Below, one piece after another: positions 34,344-46,983 of a DNA stretch of 64,000 bases. The notes under the pieces are model-generated. The model was given only the letters and a program-made list of their open reading frames with translations. It was not told the DNA's origin and searched no databases. Source of the stretch: Thiomicrorhabdus arctica DSM 13458 (GTDB taxonomy: Bacteria > Pseudomonadota > Gammaproteobacteria > Thiomicrospirales > Thiomicrospiraceae); contig NZ_KB905901.1 of assembly GCF_000381085.1 (NCBI RefSeq), forward strand, positions 62,001-126,000, read 5' to 3'. How positions within the stretch are numbered: the first letter of the stretch is position 1; each line of letters opens with the position of its first letter. Made by a program: the position numbers and the translations under genes.

Positions 34344-34916
34344 ATGGAAATTAAAAACGTACAAAAACAAAAAGGTTTCACTTTAGTCGAAATCGCGATC
34401 GTATTGGTTATCATCGGTTTATTATTGGGGGGGGTATTGAAAGGTCAAGAGTTGATTACCAACGCTAAAATCAAAGCAGTGACTTCAGATTTTGATAATA
34501 TCAGTGCCGCTTATTATGCGTACCAAGATCGTACAGGGAATATTGCTGGGGATGGAACCAACGCCACTCCTCGAGTTTATGATGCAGTGATTACTAATCC
34601 CCTATTTTGGTTTGACTTAAGAACAGAAGGCTTTATTTCTGGTGCTCCAGTTGATGGGGTTGCAGATGTTGGGCCGACGCATTCTTTAGATGGGATTTGG
34701 TCAGCCGTTCCTGGTGCAGCTACAGGCGCATTGTTCACTAAAAATCATATCTGTGCTGCTGGTGTTACAGATGCTTATGCTCAAGGTATGGATAAAAAGA
34801 TGGATGATGGTAATGCACTTACTGGGACAATTCGTTCTGGAACCGACGCTGCGCCTACAACTCTAGCTGCTTATACCACAACGGGTGTATTAGTTACTGT
34901 ATGTAAAGAGTTATAA
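34344..34916 (+). CDS. Prepilin-type protein 4
   Basis: A 190-residue prepilin with the classic KGFTLVEIAIVLVIIGLLLGGVLKGQELI N terminus (G/F site, Glu5), a YQDRTGNIAGDGTN segment typical of short type II/IV prepilins and a two-cysteine C-terminal region (HICAAGV...TVCKEL). It lacks the PCPD module of the three upstream proteins. Strong ribosome site (AAGGAAG). A terminator follows, so it may be the major subunit of this locus. Confidence 0.88.
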   Translation: MEIKNVQKQKGFTLVEIAIVLVIIGLLLGGVLKGQELITNAKIKAVTSDFDNISAAYYAYQDRTGNIAGDGTNATPRVYDAVITNPLFWFDLRTEGFISGAPVDGVADVGPTHSLDGIWSAVPGAATGALFTKNHICAAGVTDAYAQGMDKKMDDGNALTGTIRSGTDAAPTTLAAYTTTGVLVTVCKEL

Positions 34917-34943
34917 GTTTGATTTGATTCAAATTAGAAAACG

Positions 34944-34970
34944 AAAAAACCGCCATTTGGCGGTTTTTTT
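34944..34970 (+). terminator. Terminator after prepilin 4
   Basis: AAAAAACCGCC-ATTT-GGCGGTTTTTTT, strong stem and T run. Confidence 0.92.
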
Positions 34971-35166
34971 ACGTCTAGACGATTGTAACTATGTACCTTT
35001 GACTACAATTTTACTGTTGTCATCTAATGGTCTGTGCAATTAGTCTGGTGGAGATTTAGGGTTTTTGGTTTTCACTGTGTTAAAATACGCGACCCTGAAT
35101 TTATTAGTAGATTCAGATACATAACGCTTGAAACCTTTAGCGATAAAACCTTTATTTTTGCACGGA

Positions 35167-36585
35167 ATGAATATGTCACAAACTACCCCTTTTACTGGCG
35201 GACTTTACGTCATCACTTACGGTTGTCAGATGAATGAATATGACTCTGATAAGATGGCGAGTCTACTCGCAAAAACCCATGGCTTAACGCTGGTGACGGA
35301 GCCAGAAGAGGCCGATGTGGTTTTGATGAATACTTGCTCGGTGCGTGAAAAAGCACAAGAGAAGGTGTTTTCTGAACTCGGTCGCTGGGAAAAGTGGAAG
35401 AAGTTAAAGTCAAACCGAGTCATAGGGGTAGGTGGTTGTGTGGCATCGCAGGAAGGCCGTGAAATTCGTAGACGTGCGCCATGTGTTGATGTGATTTTTG
35501 GTCCACAAACGCTGCACCGTTTACCCGCAATGATTGATGAAGTCTTGCGTGTGCGTGGTGATGACAGCATCAAAAAGAAAAAAGCCGTTATTGATATTTC
35601 TTTCCCAGAAATTGAGAAGTTCGATCACTTGCCAGAGCCTGAAGTAAATGGGGTTTCAGCAATGGTCTCTGTGATGGAGGGTTGTTCTAAATACTGTACT
35701 TTCTGTGTGGTGCCTTATACTCGTGGTGAAGAAGTCAGTCGCCCTTATGAAGATGTGTTGCATGAAATCCGTATCTTAGCCGAGCAGGGTGTGCGAGAAG
35801 TCAATTTGCTCGGTCAGAACGTCAATGCTTATCGAGGTGTGATGGAAGATGGTGACATTGCAGATCTGGCCGTATTGATGCACGCCGTCCGTGCGATTGA
35901 GGGTATTGGGCGTATTCGGTTTACCACCTCACATCCTAATGAGATGACACAAAGTATTATCAACTGTTATGCAGAAATTCCTGAATTGGTCTCGCATCTG
36001 CATCTGCCGATTCAATCGGGATCCGATAAAGTATTGGCGATGATGAAGCGTAACCACATGGTGCTTGAATATAAATCCACTATTCGCAAAGTGCGTGCTT
36101 TACGTCCAAACCTATGTTTATCAGGTGATTTTATTATTGGTTTCCCAGGGGAAACGTGTGATGACTTTAAAGAGACTTTAGCGTTAGTCGAAGAGCTTAA
36201 ATACGATCGTTCTTTCAGCTTTATCTACAGTGAACGTCCTGGAACACCTGCCGCAGGATTCCTGGATGAAGAGCCGATGGAGAAGAAAAAACGTCGGTTA
36301 TTCGCCATCCAAGAGTTATTGAATAAGCAGACCGCAGACATCAGTGATGCGATGCTGGGTACTGTACAACGCGTATTGGTTGAACGTCTGTCGCGCAAGT
36401 CATTTGATCAAGTTGCGGGGCGTACTGAGAATAACCGAGTGGTCAATTTTTCAGGTTCGCCAGAGTTAATCGGTCAGTTTGTCGATGTTGAAATCACGGA
36501 AGCCTTAACGAACTCTTTGCAGGGCAATTTAATTGCGACACCAGAAGCTGATTCTCATATTGCGCCACAGGCCTATGCATTGTAA
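35167..36585 (+). CDS. miaB: tRNA-2-methylthio-N6-dimethylallyladenosine synthase
   Basis: A 472-residue radical-SAM methylthiotransferase that modifies A37 of tRNAs reading UNN codons. The N-terminal UPF0004 domain has [19 protein letters not shown] and GGCVAS cysteines for the auxiliary cluster; the SAM motif is CSKYCTFC; the C terminus has a TRAM domain ([12 protein letters not shown]...). The start is ATG at 35167 or 35173; the frame upstream to 35128 has no ribosome site. First of a row miaB-phoH-ybeY-corC-lnt conserved in gammaproteobacteria. Confidence 0.97.
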   Translation: MNMSQTTPFTGGLYVITYGCQMNEYDSDKMASLLAKTHGLTLVTEPEEADVVLMNTCSVREKAQEKVFSELGRWEKWKKLKSNRVIGVGGCVASQEGREIRRRAPCVDVIFGPQTLHRLPAMIDEVLRVRGDDSIKKKKAVIDISFPEIEKFDHLPEPEVNGVSAMVSVMEGCSKYCTFCVVPYTRGEEVSRPYEDVLHEIRILAEQGVREVNLLGQNVNAYRGVMEDGDIADLAVLMHAVRAIEGIGRIRFTTSHPNEMTQSIINCYAEIPELVSHLHLPIQSGSDKVLAMMKRNHMVLEYKSTIRKVRALRPNLCLSGDFIIGFPGETCDDFKETLALVEELKYDRSFSFIYSERPGTPAAGFLDEEPMEKKKRRLFAIQELLNKQTADISDAMLGTVQRVLVERLSRKSFDQVAGRTENNRVVNFSGSPELIGQFVDVEITEALTNSLQGNLIATPEADSHIAPQAYAL

Positions 36586-36691
36586 TATATACTTATACTT
36601 ACGTAGGGTTAGTGTCGTTTGTTAGTAAGTCGTTATCGTTTAATTTACTAACAAGTGATTCTGCAAATTTTACTTTATTTTTTTCAGGCGA

Positions 36692-37735
36692 GTGCCTGAG
36701 TTACTTTTGAGACGCCATTTGTCCGCTTTGCATACTATTCAATTCAAACTTTTCCCCGAAGATAATGAACGTTTACAGAACCTTTGTGGTTGGCATAACG
36801 AGCATTTTGAGCAAGTCGAACTCCGTTTGGGGGTTGAGATTAATGCCCGTGGTTATCTACTTTCAATTACCGGATTGGCAGACCGAGTGGTTCAATCCGA
36901 ACAAGTCATATTTGATTTGTATGCAGAAACGGCCGATGAAACGCTCACGCCAGAGCGTGTGCATTTGGTCTTGCATGAGTTGGGTTATGATCAAGTACAG
37001 CCCTTAACGGTTGAGCAAGTCTTGATTAAAACGCGCCGTAAAACGATTAAGACTCGTAATCCTAACCAAGCGAACTATATTGAGTCGATTAAAAACCATG
37101 ATGTAAATTTTGGTATCGGTCCGGCAGGGACGGGAAAGACCTATTTAGCCGTAGCTTGTGCGGTTGAAGCATTAGAAAATGAACAGGTACGCCGCATTAT
37201 CTTGACACGCCCAGCGGTAGAAGCGGGTGAAAAACTAGGCTTTTTACCGGGTGATTTAAGTCAGAAGGTCGATCCTTATTTAAGACCGTTATTTGATGCA
37301 TTATTTGATATGCTCGGATTTGAAACCGTTGAACGTCTTATTGAAAAGAATGTAATCGAAATTGCACCCTTGGCGTTTATGCGCGGTCGAACTCTGAATG
37401 AAGCCTTTATTATTTTAGACGAGGCCCAAAATACCAGTACGGAACAGATGAAAATGTTTTTAACGAGAATTGGGTTTGGTTCGACCGCAGTGATTACGGG
37501 TGATATTACTCAATGTGACTTACCGCGTCACCAAAAATCCGGTTTGCGCCATGTGATTGAGGTATTAGAAGGGGTTGAGGACATTGGTTTTACCTTTTAT
37601 CAAACACAAGATGTCGTTCGCCATCCGATGGTCCAAAAAATTGTTCACGCTTATGACCGCTATGAACGTCAGCACGCTTTAGACAGTGAACGTTCTAATC
37701 AACGTACCTATAAAAAAATTAAAACAGCTTCTTAA
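36692..37735 (+). CDS. ybeZ: PhoH-like ATPase YbeZ
   Basis: A 347-residue PhoH-family ATPase: Walker A GPAGTGKT, Walker B FIILDEAQN, and the TRPAVEAGEKLGFLPGD block of the family. An N-terminal KH-like region covers the first 100 residues. YbeZ works with YbeY in rRNA maturation. GTG start (36692); 16 bases from ybeY, so translated as one unit. Confidence 0.96.
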   Translation: MPELLLRRHLSALHTIQFKLFPEDNERLQNLCGWHNEHFEQVELRLGVEINARGYLLSITGLADRVVQSEQVIFDLYAETADETLTPERVHLVLHELGYDQVQPLTVEQVLIKTRRKTIKTRNPNQANYIESIKNHDVNFGIGPAGTGKTYLAVACAVEALENEQVRRIILTRPAVEAGEKLGFLPGDLSQKVDPYLRPLFDALFDMLGFETVERLIEKNVIEIAPLAFMRGRTLNEAFIILDEAQNTSTEQMKMFLTRIGFGSTAVITGDITQCDLPRHQKSGLRHVIEVLEGVEDIGFTFYQTQDVVRHPMVQKIVHAYDRYERQHALDSERSNQRTYKKIKTAS

Positions 37736-37751
37736 AATGGAACGATAGAGT

Positions 37752-38228
37752 ATGCTTGATATTGAATTGCAGTGGGCCATTGACGAATTACCATTACCCA
37801 CACAACGCCAGTGTGAACAGTGGGTTTCTGCTGCATTGGTTGATAGACAAAAAAACCAAGCCGTTGAAATGACGATTCGAATTGTTGATTTGCAAGAAAG
37901 TCAGCAGTTGAATGGTGATTATCGTAATAAAGACAAGCCAACTAATGTACTCTCTTTCGAATTTGAACAACCACCAGGCCTGGCCGATTTAGGCGAAGCT
38001 TTACCCTATTTAGGGGATTTAGCCATCTGTGCAGAAGTGGTTGCGTTAGAGGCAGCCGCTCAACATAAAACGGTAGAATCTCACTGGGCACATATGATTG
38101 TGCACGGTACCTTGCATTTACAAGGTTACGACCATATAAATGATGATGATGCCGACATGATGGAAGGCTTAGAAATTAAAATTATGCAGGGGTTAGGTTT
38201 TGCTAATCCCTACGAATCCGCTTCATAA
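37752..38228 (+). CDS. ybeY: Endoribonuclease YbeY (rRNA maturation factor)
   Basis: A 158-residue zinc enzyme with the signature HMIVHGTLHLQGYDH holding three His ligands, and TNVLSFEFEQP. It acts in 16S rRNA 3' processing and 70S quality control. Carries a palindrome copy (ACCAGGCCTGG at 37973) read as PPGLA. Confidence 0.97.
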   Translation: MLDIELQWAIDELPLPTQRQCEQWVSAALVDRQKNQAVEMTIRIVDLQESQQLNGDYRNKDKPTNVLSFEFEQPPGLADLGEALPYLGDLAICAEVVALEAAAQHKTVESHWAHMIVHGTLHLQGYDHINDDDADMMEGLEIKIMQGLGFANPYESAS

Positions 38229-38317
38229 CACATTTAATCACATGTGAAGTTTATCGCCAAAGCTATCTAATCTACTTTTCAGGTTAGAGGTTTTTTATAC
38301 CGAGGTTTAAATTGTAA

Positions 38318-39205
38318 ATGAGTGACAGTATTAGCGGCTCTTCATGGCTGGAACGTCTGGCAAAGATTTTTTCAGATGAGCCGGAGAATCGAGAAGATCT
38401 AATAAGTGTTTTGAATGACGCGCAAAGCCAAGGGTTGATAGATTCTGACGCACTATTAATGATTAATGGCGTTTTGAATGTTTCAGAAGCGCGTGTACGT
38501 GACATTATGATCCCACGTTTGCAAATTGAATTGATTGATGCCTTGGAGCCTTTAGAGTCTATTTTAGAAACCATGCTTGAAAGTTCGCATTCGCGGTATC
38601 CTGTTATTTGTGGCAATGAAATTGTCGGTGTTTTACTTGCGAAAGATGTCTTTAGAGCGGTCGTGAAAGGCGAGTTGACCACTAAAGAAGATTTAGAAAA
38701 GATCTATCGCACGCCTATTTTTGTGCCGGAAAGCAAGCGCTTGAATGTGTTATTGCGTGATTTTAAATCCAGTCGCAACCATTTAGCGTTAGTGGTTGAC
38801 GAGTATGCCGAGCTAGCGGGCCTTGTCACGATTGAAGACGTGTTAGAACAGATTGTTGGTGATATTGAAGATGAACATGATATTGATGAACAAGAGCACA
38901 TTCAGAAACGCGTTGCTGGTGCTTATTCTGTTAACGCTTTTACGCCAATTGAAAAGTTCAATGAATTCTTCGGTGTTTCTATACAGGATGGTAATAGTGA
39001 AACGATTGGAGGTTTTTTGGCCTCTGAGTTTGGTCATGTGCCTTTGCAAGAAGAAAGCTTAACGACTCAAAACTTTTGTTTTACCGTGCTGAAAGGCAAT
39101 AACCGTCGCGCGGAACTGTTTGAAGTTAAGCCTTTGGACGACAAGATTAGCGAGCAGGCTAAAGAAAACATTGACCGTCTTACCAATACTGATGAATTAC
39201 CCTAA
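38318..39205 (+). CDS. corC: CBS-domain transporter-associated protein CorC/YbeX
   Basis: A 295-residue protein with two CBS domains (VRDIMIPRLQIELIDALEPLESIL... and PIFVPESKRLNVLLRDFKSSRNHLALVVDEYAELAGLVTIEDVLEQIVGDIEDEHD) and a C-terminal CorC_HlyC domain. Linked to Mg/Co efflux and to ribosome biology through ybeY neighbours. 90-bp gap from ybeY. Confidence 0.95.
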   Translation: MSDSISGSSWLERLAKIFSDEPENREDLISVLNDAQSQGLIDSDALLMINGVLNVSEARVRDIMIPRLQIELIDALEPLESILETMLESSHSRYPVICGNEIVGVLLAKDVFRAVVKGELTTKEDLEKIYRTPIFVPESKRLNVLLRDFKSSRNHLALVVDEYAELAGLVTIEDVLEQIVGDIEDEHDIDEQEHIQKRVAGAYSVNAFTPIEKFNEFFGVSIQDGNSETIGGFLASEFGHVPLQEESLTTQNFCFTVLKGNNRRAELFEVKPLDDKISEQAKENIDRLTNTDELP

Positions 39206-39228
39206 AACCACCTTCAAGCTTGCGTTAA

Positions 39229-40785
39229 ATGCAGAGGATTGTACATTTGAAAACCGTTAAAAACCCATTTTTAAGCGGACTTATTAATCTATTTATTCCT
39301 CAAAAAAAACAGGCTATTGCTTTTGGACTTGGACTATTAGGCGTATTGTCTTTTGCGCCGTTAAATTTTGCACCCGTGATCATTGCCTCTTTGACTGGTC
39401 TATTTTTGCTGTGGTTAGAAGCCGAAAACCGTTTTGAAGGGTTTAAAATCGGTTTGTGGTTTGGCCTCGGATTTTTCGGCTTTGGCGTCAGTTGGTTGTT
39501 CTCAAGTATTTATGTCTATTCGGGTGTGCTGTTACCTTTAGCCATTTTGATGACCTTCAGTTTTATCTTATTCCTTTCCTTGTTTATCGCGTTCAGTGGT
39601 TGGGTCGCACAGTATTTTAAAGACAGTAAACGACCAGGCCTGGTCTTAACCGTTCTCTTTCCAGCGGTTTGGGTGGGCGGTGAACTAGTGCGTTCATCTT
39701 TGCTGGGCGGTTACCCTTTTTTATTGGTGGGAAATAGTCATATCGAAACCTGGTTGGCGGGGTATGCACCCGTATTTGGGGTGTGGGGCATGTCGTGGGC
39801 GATTGCCATGTCCGCGGGTTTGTTGTTGTGGTTATTTAAAAAACGTTCGTGGTTTGTGGCCAGTATCACACTCTGTTTGCTGTGGTCAGTAGGCGGTTTA
39901 TTGCAGGATGTCGAGTGGGTGAAACCCGTTGATAAGCCCGTCGATATTGCGTTATTACAAGGTAATATTCCACAGGAAAAGAAGTGGCTGCAGTCTGAAT
40001 TTATGCCGACTTTGAAACGATATGTTTCGATGACCAAAAGTAATATGGATGCGGATGTCATTGTCTGGCCGGAGACAGCTGTTCCTGCTTATTACGATGT
40101 GGTCGAACGAGGTGCTTTAAATTCTTTTATTAAAGATGCTCAGTTATTAAATACGGATATTCTTGTGGGTGCCATCGCAGGTGATCGCGGTTCAGCAAAT
40201 TATTACAATGCTTTAATTAATCTGCATCGCCCTACGGACCGTTATTACAAGTCTCATCTTGTACCCTTTAGTGAATTTTTTCCCTTGAACGATGCATTCG
40301 CTTACGTTAGTTCGCTGTTTAACATTCCTTATGCGACTTTTACAGCCGGTGCTGACGATCAAGCGCCCCTTATGTTAGGTGGGCAGTTGGCAGGGTTAAG
40401 TATCTGTTATGAAACCGCGTTTGGCGAAGAGATGGCGAGACAGTTGCCGGAGGCAAAATACCTTATTACCGTCAGTAATGACGCCTGGTTTGCCCATACC
40501 TTTGAACCCGCACAGCAACTACAAGAAGTGCAAATGCGAGCGTTGGAATTAGGACGTGAAATTGCGCGTAGTACCAACACCGGTTTCAGTGCGATTATTG
40601 ATATTAAGGGTAAAATAAAACAGCAGATCCCAGCCTATGAAATAGGCGTATTGAGAGGTAAAGTGCAGCCTTATGAAGGGTTAACGCTCTATGCCGAATG
40701 GGGTAAATTGCCAGTGTTGTTTCTATTGTTCAGTCTGTTTGCCTTTATGTTAGCCAAACGCTATTTCCTAAGCGGACGACTATAG
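39229..40785 (+). CDS. lnt: Apolipoprotein N-acyltransferase
   Basis: A 518-residue inner-membrane enzyme that adds the third acyl chain to lipoproteins. About eight N-terminal TM segments precede a nitrilase-like domain with the triad Glu (VWPETAVPAYY), Lys (YYKSHLVPFSEFFP) and Cys (LSICYETAFGE). ATG at 39229 (a TTG at 39247 is also in frame). A perfect palindrome copy (39632) lies in the gene and reads RPGLV. Confidence 0.96.
   Translation: MQRIVHLKTVKNPFLSGLINLFIPQKKQAIAFGLGLLGVLSFAPLNFAPVIIASLTGLFLLWLEAENRFEGFKIGLWFGLGFFGFGVSWLFSSIYVYSGVLLPLAILMTFSFILFLSLFIAFSGWVAQYFKDSKRPGLVLTVLFPAVWVGGELVRSSLLGGYPFLLVGNSHIETWLAGYAPVFGVWGMSWAIAMSAGLLLWLFKKRSWFVASITLCLLWSVGGLLQDVEWVKPVDKPVDIALLQGNIPQEKKWLQSEFMPTLKRYVSMTKSNMDADVIVWPETAVPAYYDVVERGALNSFIKDAQLLNTDILVGAIAGDRGSANYYNALINLHRPTDRYYKSHLVPFSEFFPLNDAFAYVSSLFNIPYATFTAGADDQAPLMLGGQLAGLSICYETAFGEEMARQLPEAKYLITVSNDAWFAHTFEPAQQLQEVQMRALELGREIARSTNTGFSAIIDIKGKIKQQIPAYEIGVLRGKVQPYEGLTLYAEWGKLPVLFLLFSLFAFMLAKRYFLSGRL
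39632..39645. repeat. GACCAGGCCTGGTC palindrome inside lnt
   Basis: A perfect 14-bp copy read in the frame CGA-CCA-GGC-CTG-GTC. Different frame use from the copies in lptE and the histidine kinase (GAC-CAG-GCC-TGG). Confidence 0.8.
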
Positions 40786-40815
40786 ATGTCAGAGGCATTG
40801 TCCAGTTCAACTCGG

Positions 40816-41205
40816 TTAGTTTGGATGATCAAACATCGGATGGTTTTCATCCATCGCGGCCGCTAAACGCAGTCTTAATAACGTAATGTCCGTTGGATCG
40901 GCTAAAGTCAGCGCTTTATCAATTAAGATCGTTTCCAGTAATGGCAAATCCATATGGATGAACTCATCAACGCCTTTTTCAGCTTCAGACAAATACTCGG
41001 CGGCTTGCATTACATCGGCATGTACATCTTGTTGAACTTGTTCAAATTCTTTGCTGGTTAACTCAGCAAGGGCATAGTCTGCTTGTTCAGCTTTCTCAAT
41101 GGCCTGTCCTAAGAGCTGCCAGGTTTTTTGTTCTGTATAAATCAGGGATTCCTTGGCATGATTCAGTAAGGTTCTATAGGCTTTGAGCATTTTATTGCCA
41201 TTCAT
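40816..41205 (-). CDS. DUF1451-like protein lacking the zinc ribbon
   Basis: A 129-residue helical protein in the place where many gammaproteobacteria have ybeL (DUF1451, zinc-ribbon) next to leuS. The N-terminal half (KAYRTLLNHAKESLIYTEQKTWQLLGQAIEKAEQADYALAELTSKEFEQVQQDV) fits the DUF1451 helical part, but no CxxC pairs follow; the C terminus is short and acidic. Divergent from leuS and convergent with lnt. Identity as a shortened DUF1451 is likely but not certain. Confidence 0.7.
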   Translation of the reverse strand: MNGNKMLKAYRTLLNHAKESLIYTEQKTWQLLGQAIEKAEQADYALAELTSKEFEQVQQDVHADVMQAAEYLSEAEKGVDEFIHMDLPLLETILIDKALTLADPTDITLLRLRLAAAMDENHPMFDHPN

Positions 41206-41316
41206 TTTTTTCTCCTGTTAATGGTCTGTTTCAACTATAATATTGAACTTATTTAATTTAATAAGCAAGTCGAGAATTATGCTGAATTCTCAAGTCGAAA
41301 GACGCGATTTTCTTAG

Positions 41317-43842
<2,526 letters not shown>

Positions 43843-43931
43843 TGGGTTAACAGTGCTAGACTAAAGTGAATCATATGCTCAAGGATACTCAATATGATAT
43901 TAACAAAGCCTTTAAAAGCGATAATGTAATT

Positions 43932-44570
43932 ATGAAAACAAGTGTTTTTAAAAATGACCAGGCCTGGTCAATTCGTTTCTGGCGCCTTATGTCTATCACA
44001 CTGTTGATGAGTCTATTGGTTATGATGACGGCTGGATTAAACGGTTGTGGTTTTCATTTGCGTGGTTTAGACCGTATAGGTTACATGCAATTTAAAACCG
44101 TTAAATTGCAAAGTCTGGCAGGCGTTCGTCCCGAAATAGAACAAGCGATGCGTTCGCAACTCGCTCAGTCGGGCGTTCAGTTGGTTGACTCCTTGGCCGC
44201 CGCGGAATTACAGATCATATTGCAGCCGACCCTTTATAAAGTAAATCGAACGGCCTATTCTGGATTAGGTGATACCACGGCAGAATTTATGAGCATGGAG
44301 CAGCCCTTTTCAGCCATTCTTGTTGCGACGGATGAGACGATTGTGAGCAGCAGTGCTCAAGCTTATCGTGATCGTCAAATTGACACCGCAGCCTTATTAG
44401 CCGCGAATAGTGAGTTGGGGAGCATTCATCGTGAAATGGCTGAAGATTTGGTGATGAATATTATGGAGCGAATCAATCGAGCGATGTTAAAAGCATCACC
44501 GGGCCCGAAAATTGTTCCAGTGGAAAGCACTCTTCCAACCATTACGCCAACCACTGTGCCAACTGATTAA
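43932..44570 (+). CDS. lptE: LPS-assembly lipoprotein LptE
   Basis: A 212-residue lipoprotein with a long signal region ending at the lipobox LNGC, then GFHLRGL typical of LptE. It plugs the LptD outer-membrane barrel. Start taken as ATG 43932; a longer GTG frame (43866) and a shorter ATG (43989) exist. The signal extension includes DQAW, encoded by a perfect palindrome copy at 43956. Usual order leuS-lptE-holA. Confidence 0.9.
   Translation: MKTSVFKNDQAWSIRFWRLMSITLLMSLLVMMTAGLNGCGFHLRGLDRIGYMQFKTVKLQSLAGVRPEIEQAMRSQLAQSGVQLVDSLAAAELQIILQPTLYKVNRTAYSGLGDTTAEFMSMEQPFSAILVATDETIVSSSAQAYRDRQIDTAALLAANSELGSIHREMAEDLVMNIMERINRAMLKASPGPKIVPVESTLPTITPTTVPTD
43956..43969. repeat. GACCAGGCCTGGTC palindrome inside lptE start region
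   Basis: A perfect 14-bp copy 24 bases after the likely lptE start, in the stretch before the signal peptide core. Confidence 0.8.
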
Positions 44571-44579
44571 GGCGCTGTT

Positions 44580-45611
44580 ATGATTGTCGCGAGTGCGTTT
44601 CTCAATCAACTGAAATCGACTTCATTTACCGTACAACCGGTTTATTTGTTGTATGGTGAAGAGCCGCTCTTTTTGCGTGACTGTTATGATGGCTTGCGGA
44701 AAACATTAAACAGCCAGGGGTATCTAAGTGGCGATGTTTACGATATGGATGCTAACTCTGATTGGCAGTCACTGCAAATGGAGACCCAGGCGGGTTCACT
44801 GTTTTCAGATACACGGATGATTTTGGTGAATATACCCAAAGGTTCGCCAGGTCGAGAGGGGGGGAAGTTTATTCAGGACTGGTGTCAATTTGTGCAGACA
44901 TTACCACCTGAAATCGTGATTGTATTTTTATGTGAACGTTTGGATAGCCGACAGCTTAAGTCAAAATGGGTCATTGCCATAGAGTCAGCAGGCCTGGTGG
45001 TACAAGCCAAGCCTGTGCCGATAAGTGCTTTGCCAAGTTGGTGTCAGCAAAAATCTCAAAGTTTGGATTTAACCTTGGAGCCAGAGGCGGCCAACTTATT
45101 AGCCGAACGGGTCGAAGGTAATTTATTAGCCGCCGATCAAGAATTACTCAAGTTGTCGCTGTTATTACCAGCGGGTAGCTGTATTAATGCTCAGACCATT
45201 TTAGACAATGTCGTTGATCAAGCGCATTATCAACTGTTTGCTTTGTCATCTGCCGTACTGAATGGTCAGGTTGCCTACAGTTTGCAGATGTTGATGCGTT
45301 TACGCCAAGAAGGTATTGAAGCGCCGATTATTCTCTGGTTGCTGTCAAAGGAGTTACGTCAGCTCATTGCCTTGGCGCAACTTTCACAACAGATTTCTAT
45401 GGGGCAAGCCTTTAAGCAGTGTGGTATTTGGCAGTCGAAGCAGTCAGAATATGGCAGTGCCTTGAGCCGCCAGGGGTTGATGTCTTGGCAGGCGTTATTA
45501 AAATCCGCTTTAAAGGTCGATTTAATGATCAAAGGCATTCAGCCGACCATGAGTCCTGATGAGGTTTGGTTAGGTTTGTCCGAACTGGTTTCTAAAATGG
45601 CACGCTCTTAA
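44580..45611 (+). CDS. holA: DNA polymerase III delta subunit
   Basis: A 343-residue clamp-loader subunit. N-terminal AAA-like domain [21 protein letters not shown], then [35 protein letters not shown] and the C-terminal collar domain. It opens the beta clamp. Nine bases after lptE. Contains a palindrome variant CAGGCCTGGT (44989). Confidence 0.95.
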   Translation: MIVASAFLNQLKSTSFTVQPVYLLYGEEPLFLRDCYDGLRKTLNSQGYLSGDVYDMDANSDWQSLQMETQAGSLFSDTRMILVNIPKGSPGREGGKFIQDWCQFVQTLPPEIVIVFLCERLDSRQLKSKWVIAIESAGLVVQAKPVPISALPSWCQQKSQSLDLTLEPEAANLLAERVEGNLLAADQELLKLSLLLPAGSCINAQTILDNVVDQAHYQLFALSSAVLNGQVAYSLQMLMRLRQEGIEAPIILWLLSKELRQLIALAQLSQQISMGQAFKQCGIWQSKQSEYGSALSRQGLMSWQALLKSALKVDLMIKGIQPTMSPDEVWLGLSELVSKMARS

Positions 45612-45681
45612 ACTGTTATTTGAAACTATTTTCAATCACACCGAATCAGAAAAGAATAAAAAGAACAGGGTGGGTATCCAG

Positions 45682-46935
45682 ATGAATGTAAAAGAGTATA
45701 TGCAAAAAATAGGTGGGCAAGCCAGAGCGGCTTCACGCGCTTTAGTGAGAGCCACCACCAAGGATAAGAATCGTGCACTATTAGCGATGGCAGATGCGTT
45801 GCAAAAATCGGCTGAATTGTTAAAGGCTGAGAATGCAAAAGATTTGGAAAATGGCAAGAAAAACGGTTTAGATGCCGCGATGTTGGATCGTTTAGCCATT
45901 ACCGATGCGGGCATCGCTGGCATGATTGAAGGCTTACAGCAGGTCGCGGCACTGCAAGACCCGATTGGCGAAATATCAGAGATGAGTTTTCGCCCTTCAG
46001 GAATTCAAATCGGAAAAATGCGTGTGCCATTAGGCGTGGTCGGAATCATTTATGAATCACGTCCCAATGTCACCATTGATGCGGCAGCCTTGTGTTTAAA
46101 GTCGGGTAATGCGGCGATTTTACGCGGGGGTTCTGAAGCCACATATTCTAACCAAGCGTTAGCGAAATGTATTCAGCAAGGTTTGGCAGCGGTTGGTTTA
46201 CCAGAAACCGCTGTGCAAGTCGTTGAAACCACAGATCGTGAAGCGGTCGGCGAATTGATTGCCATGCCAGAGTTTGTTGATGTGATTATTCCACGAGGTG
46301 GTAAAGGTTTGATCGAACGCATTAGTCAGAATGCACGCGTGCCTGTGATTAAGCATCTCGATGGTATTTGCCATGTCTATATTGACGATTCTGCAGACTA
46401 TAACAAAGCGATACGTGTTGCGGTGAATGCCAAAACCCATCGTTATGGGGTCTGTAATGCGATGGAGACTTTATTGATCGCAGAGTCGCAGGCCGCCAGA
46501 GTCTTACCTGAACTGGCAAAACAGTTCGGAGACAAGGGCGTAGAGTTACGTGGCTGCAAAAAAACCTGTGCCATCATTAAGGCGAATGCCGCCACCGAAG
46601 AAGATTGGGCAACCGAGTATTTAGCTCCAATCTTATCAATACGAGTGGTGAAAGATGTCGATATGGCAATGGATCATATTGCGAAGTATAGTTCAGGGCA
46701 TACCGAATCGATTATTACCGAAAACTTCACAATTTCTCGACGATTTTTAGCGGAAGTCGATTCAAGTTCGGTGATGGTCAATGTTTCGACCCGTTTTGCA
46801 GATGGATTTGAATATGGTTTAGGCGCAGAAATCGGTATTAGCACCGATAAGTTTCATGCGCGTGGCCCAGTGGGGTTAGAAGGCTTAACGTCGCAGAAAT
46901 ACATCGTTTTGGGTGATGGCAATATTCGTAAGTAA
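45682..46935 (+). CDS. proA: Gamma-glutamyl phosphate reductase
   Basis: A 417-residue enzyme of proline synthesis, same length as the E. coli protein. It shows [45 protein letters not shown] and the catalytic Cys in [13 protein letters not shown]. Start ATG at 45682; an in-frame GTG at 45670 is the alternative. Followed after 48 bases by nadD. Confidence 0.96.
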   Translation: MNVKEYMQKIGGQARAASRALVRATTKDKNRALLAMADALQKSAELLKAENAKDLENGKKNGLDAAMLDRLAITDAGIAGMIEGLQQVAALQDPIGEISEMSFRPSGIQIGKMRVPLGVVGIIYESRPNVTIDAAALCLKSGNAAILRGGSEATYSNQALAKCIQQGLAAVGLPETAVQVVETTDREAVGELIAMPEFVDVIIPRGGKGLIERISQNARVPVIKHLDGICHVYIDDSADYNKAIRVAVNAKTHRYGVCNAMETLLIAESQAARVLPELAKQFGDKGVELRGCKKTCAIIKANAATEEDWATEYLAPILSIRVVKDVDMAMDHIAKYSSGHTESIITENFTISRRFLAEVDSSSVMVNVSTRFADGFEYGLGAEIGISTDKFHARGPVGLEGLTSQKYIVLGDGNIRK

Positions 46936-46983
46936 AAGCGCCTCAAGCGAAACGTTGCTAATTTAATTTAAGAGAGTGAATCG

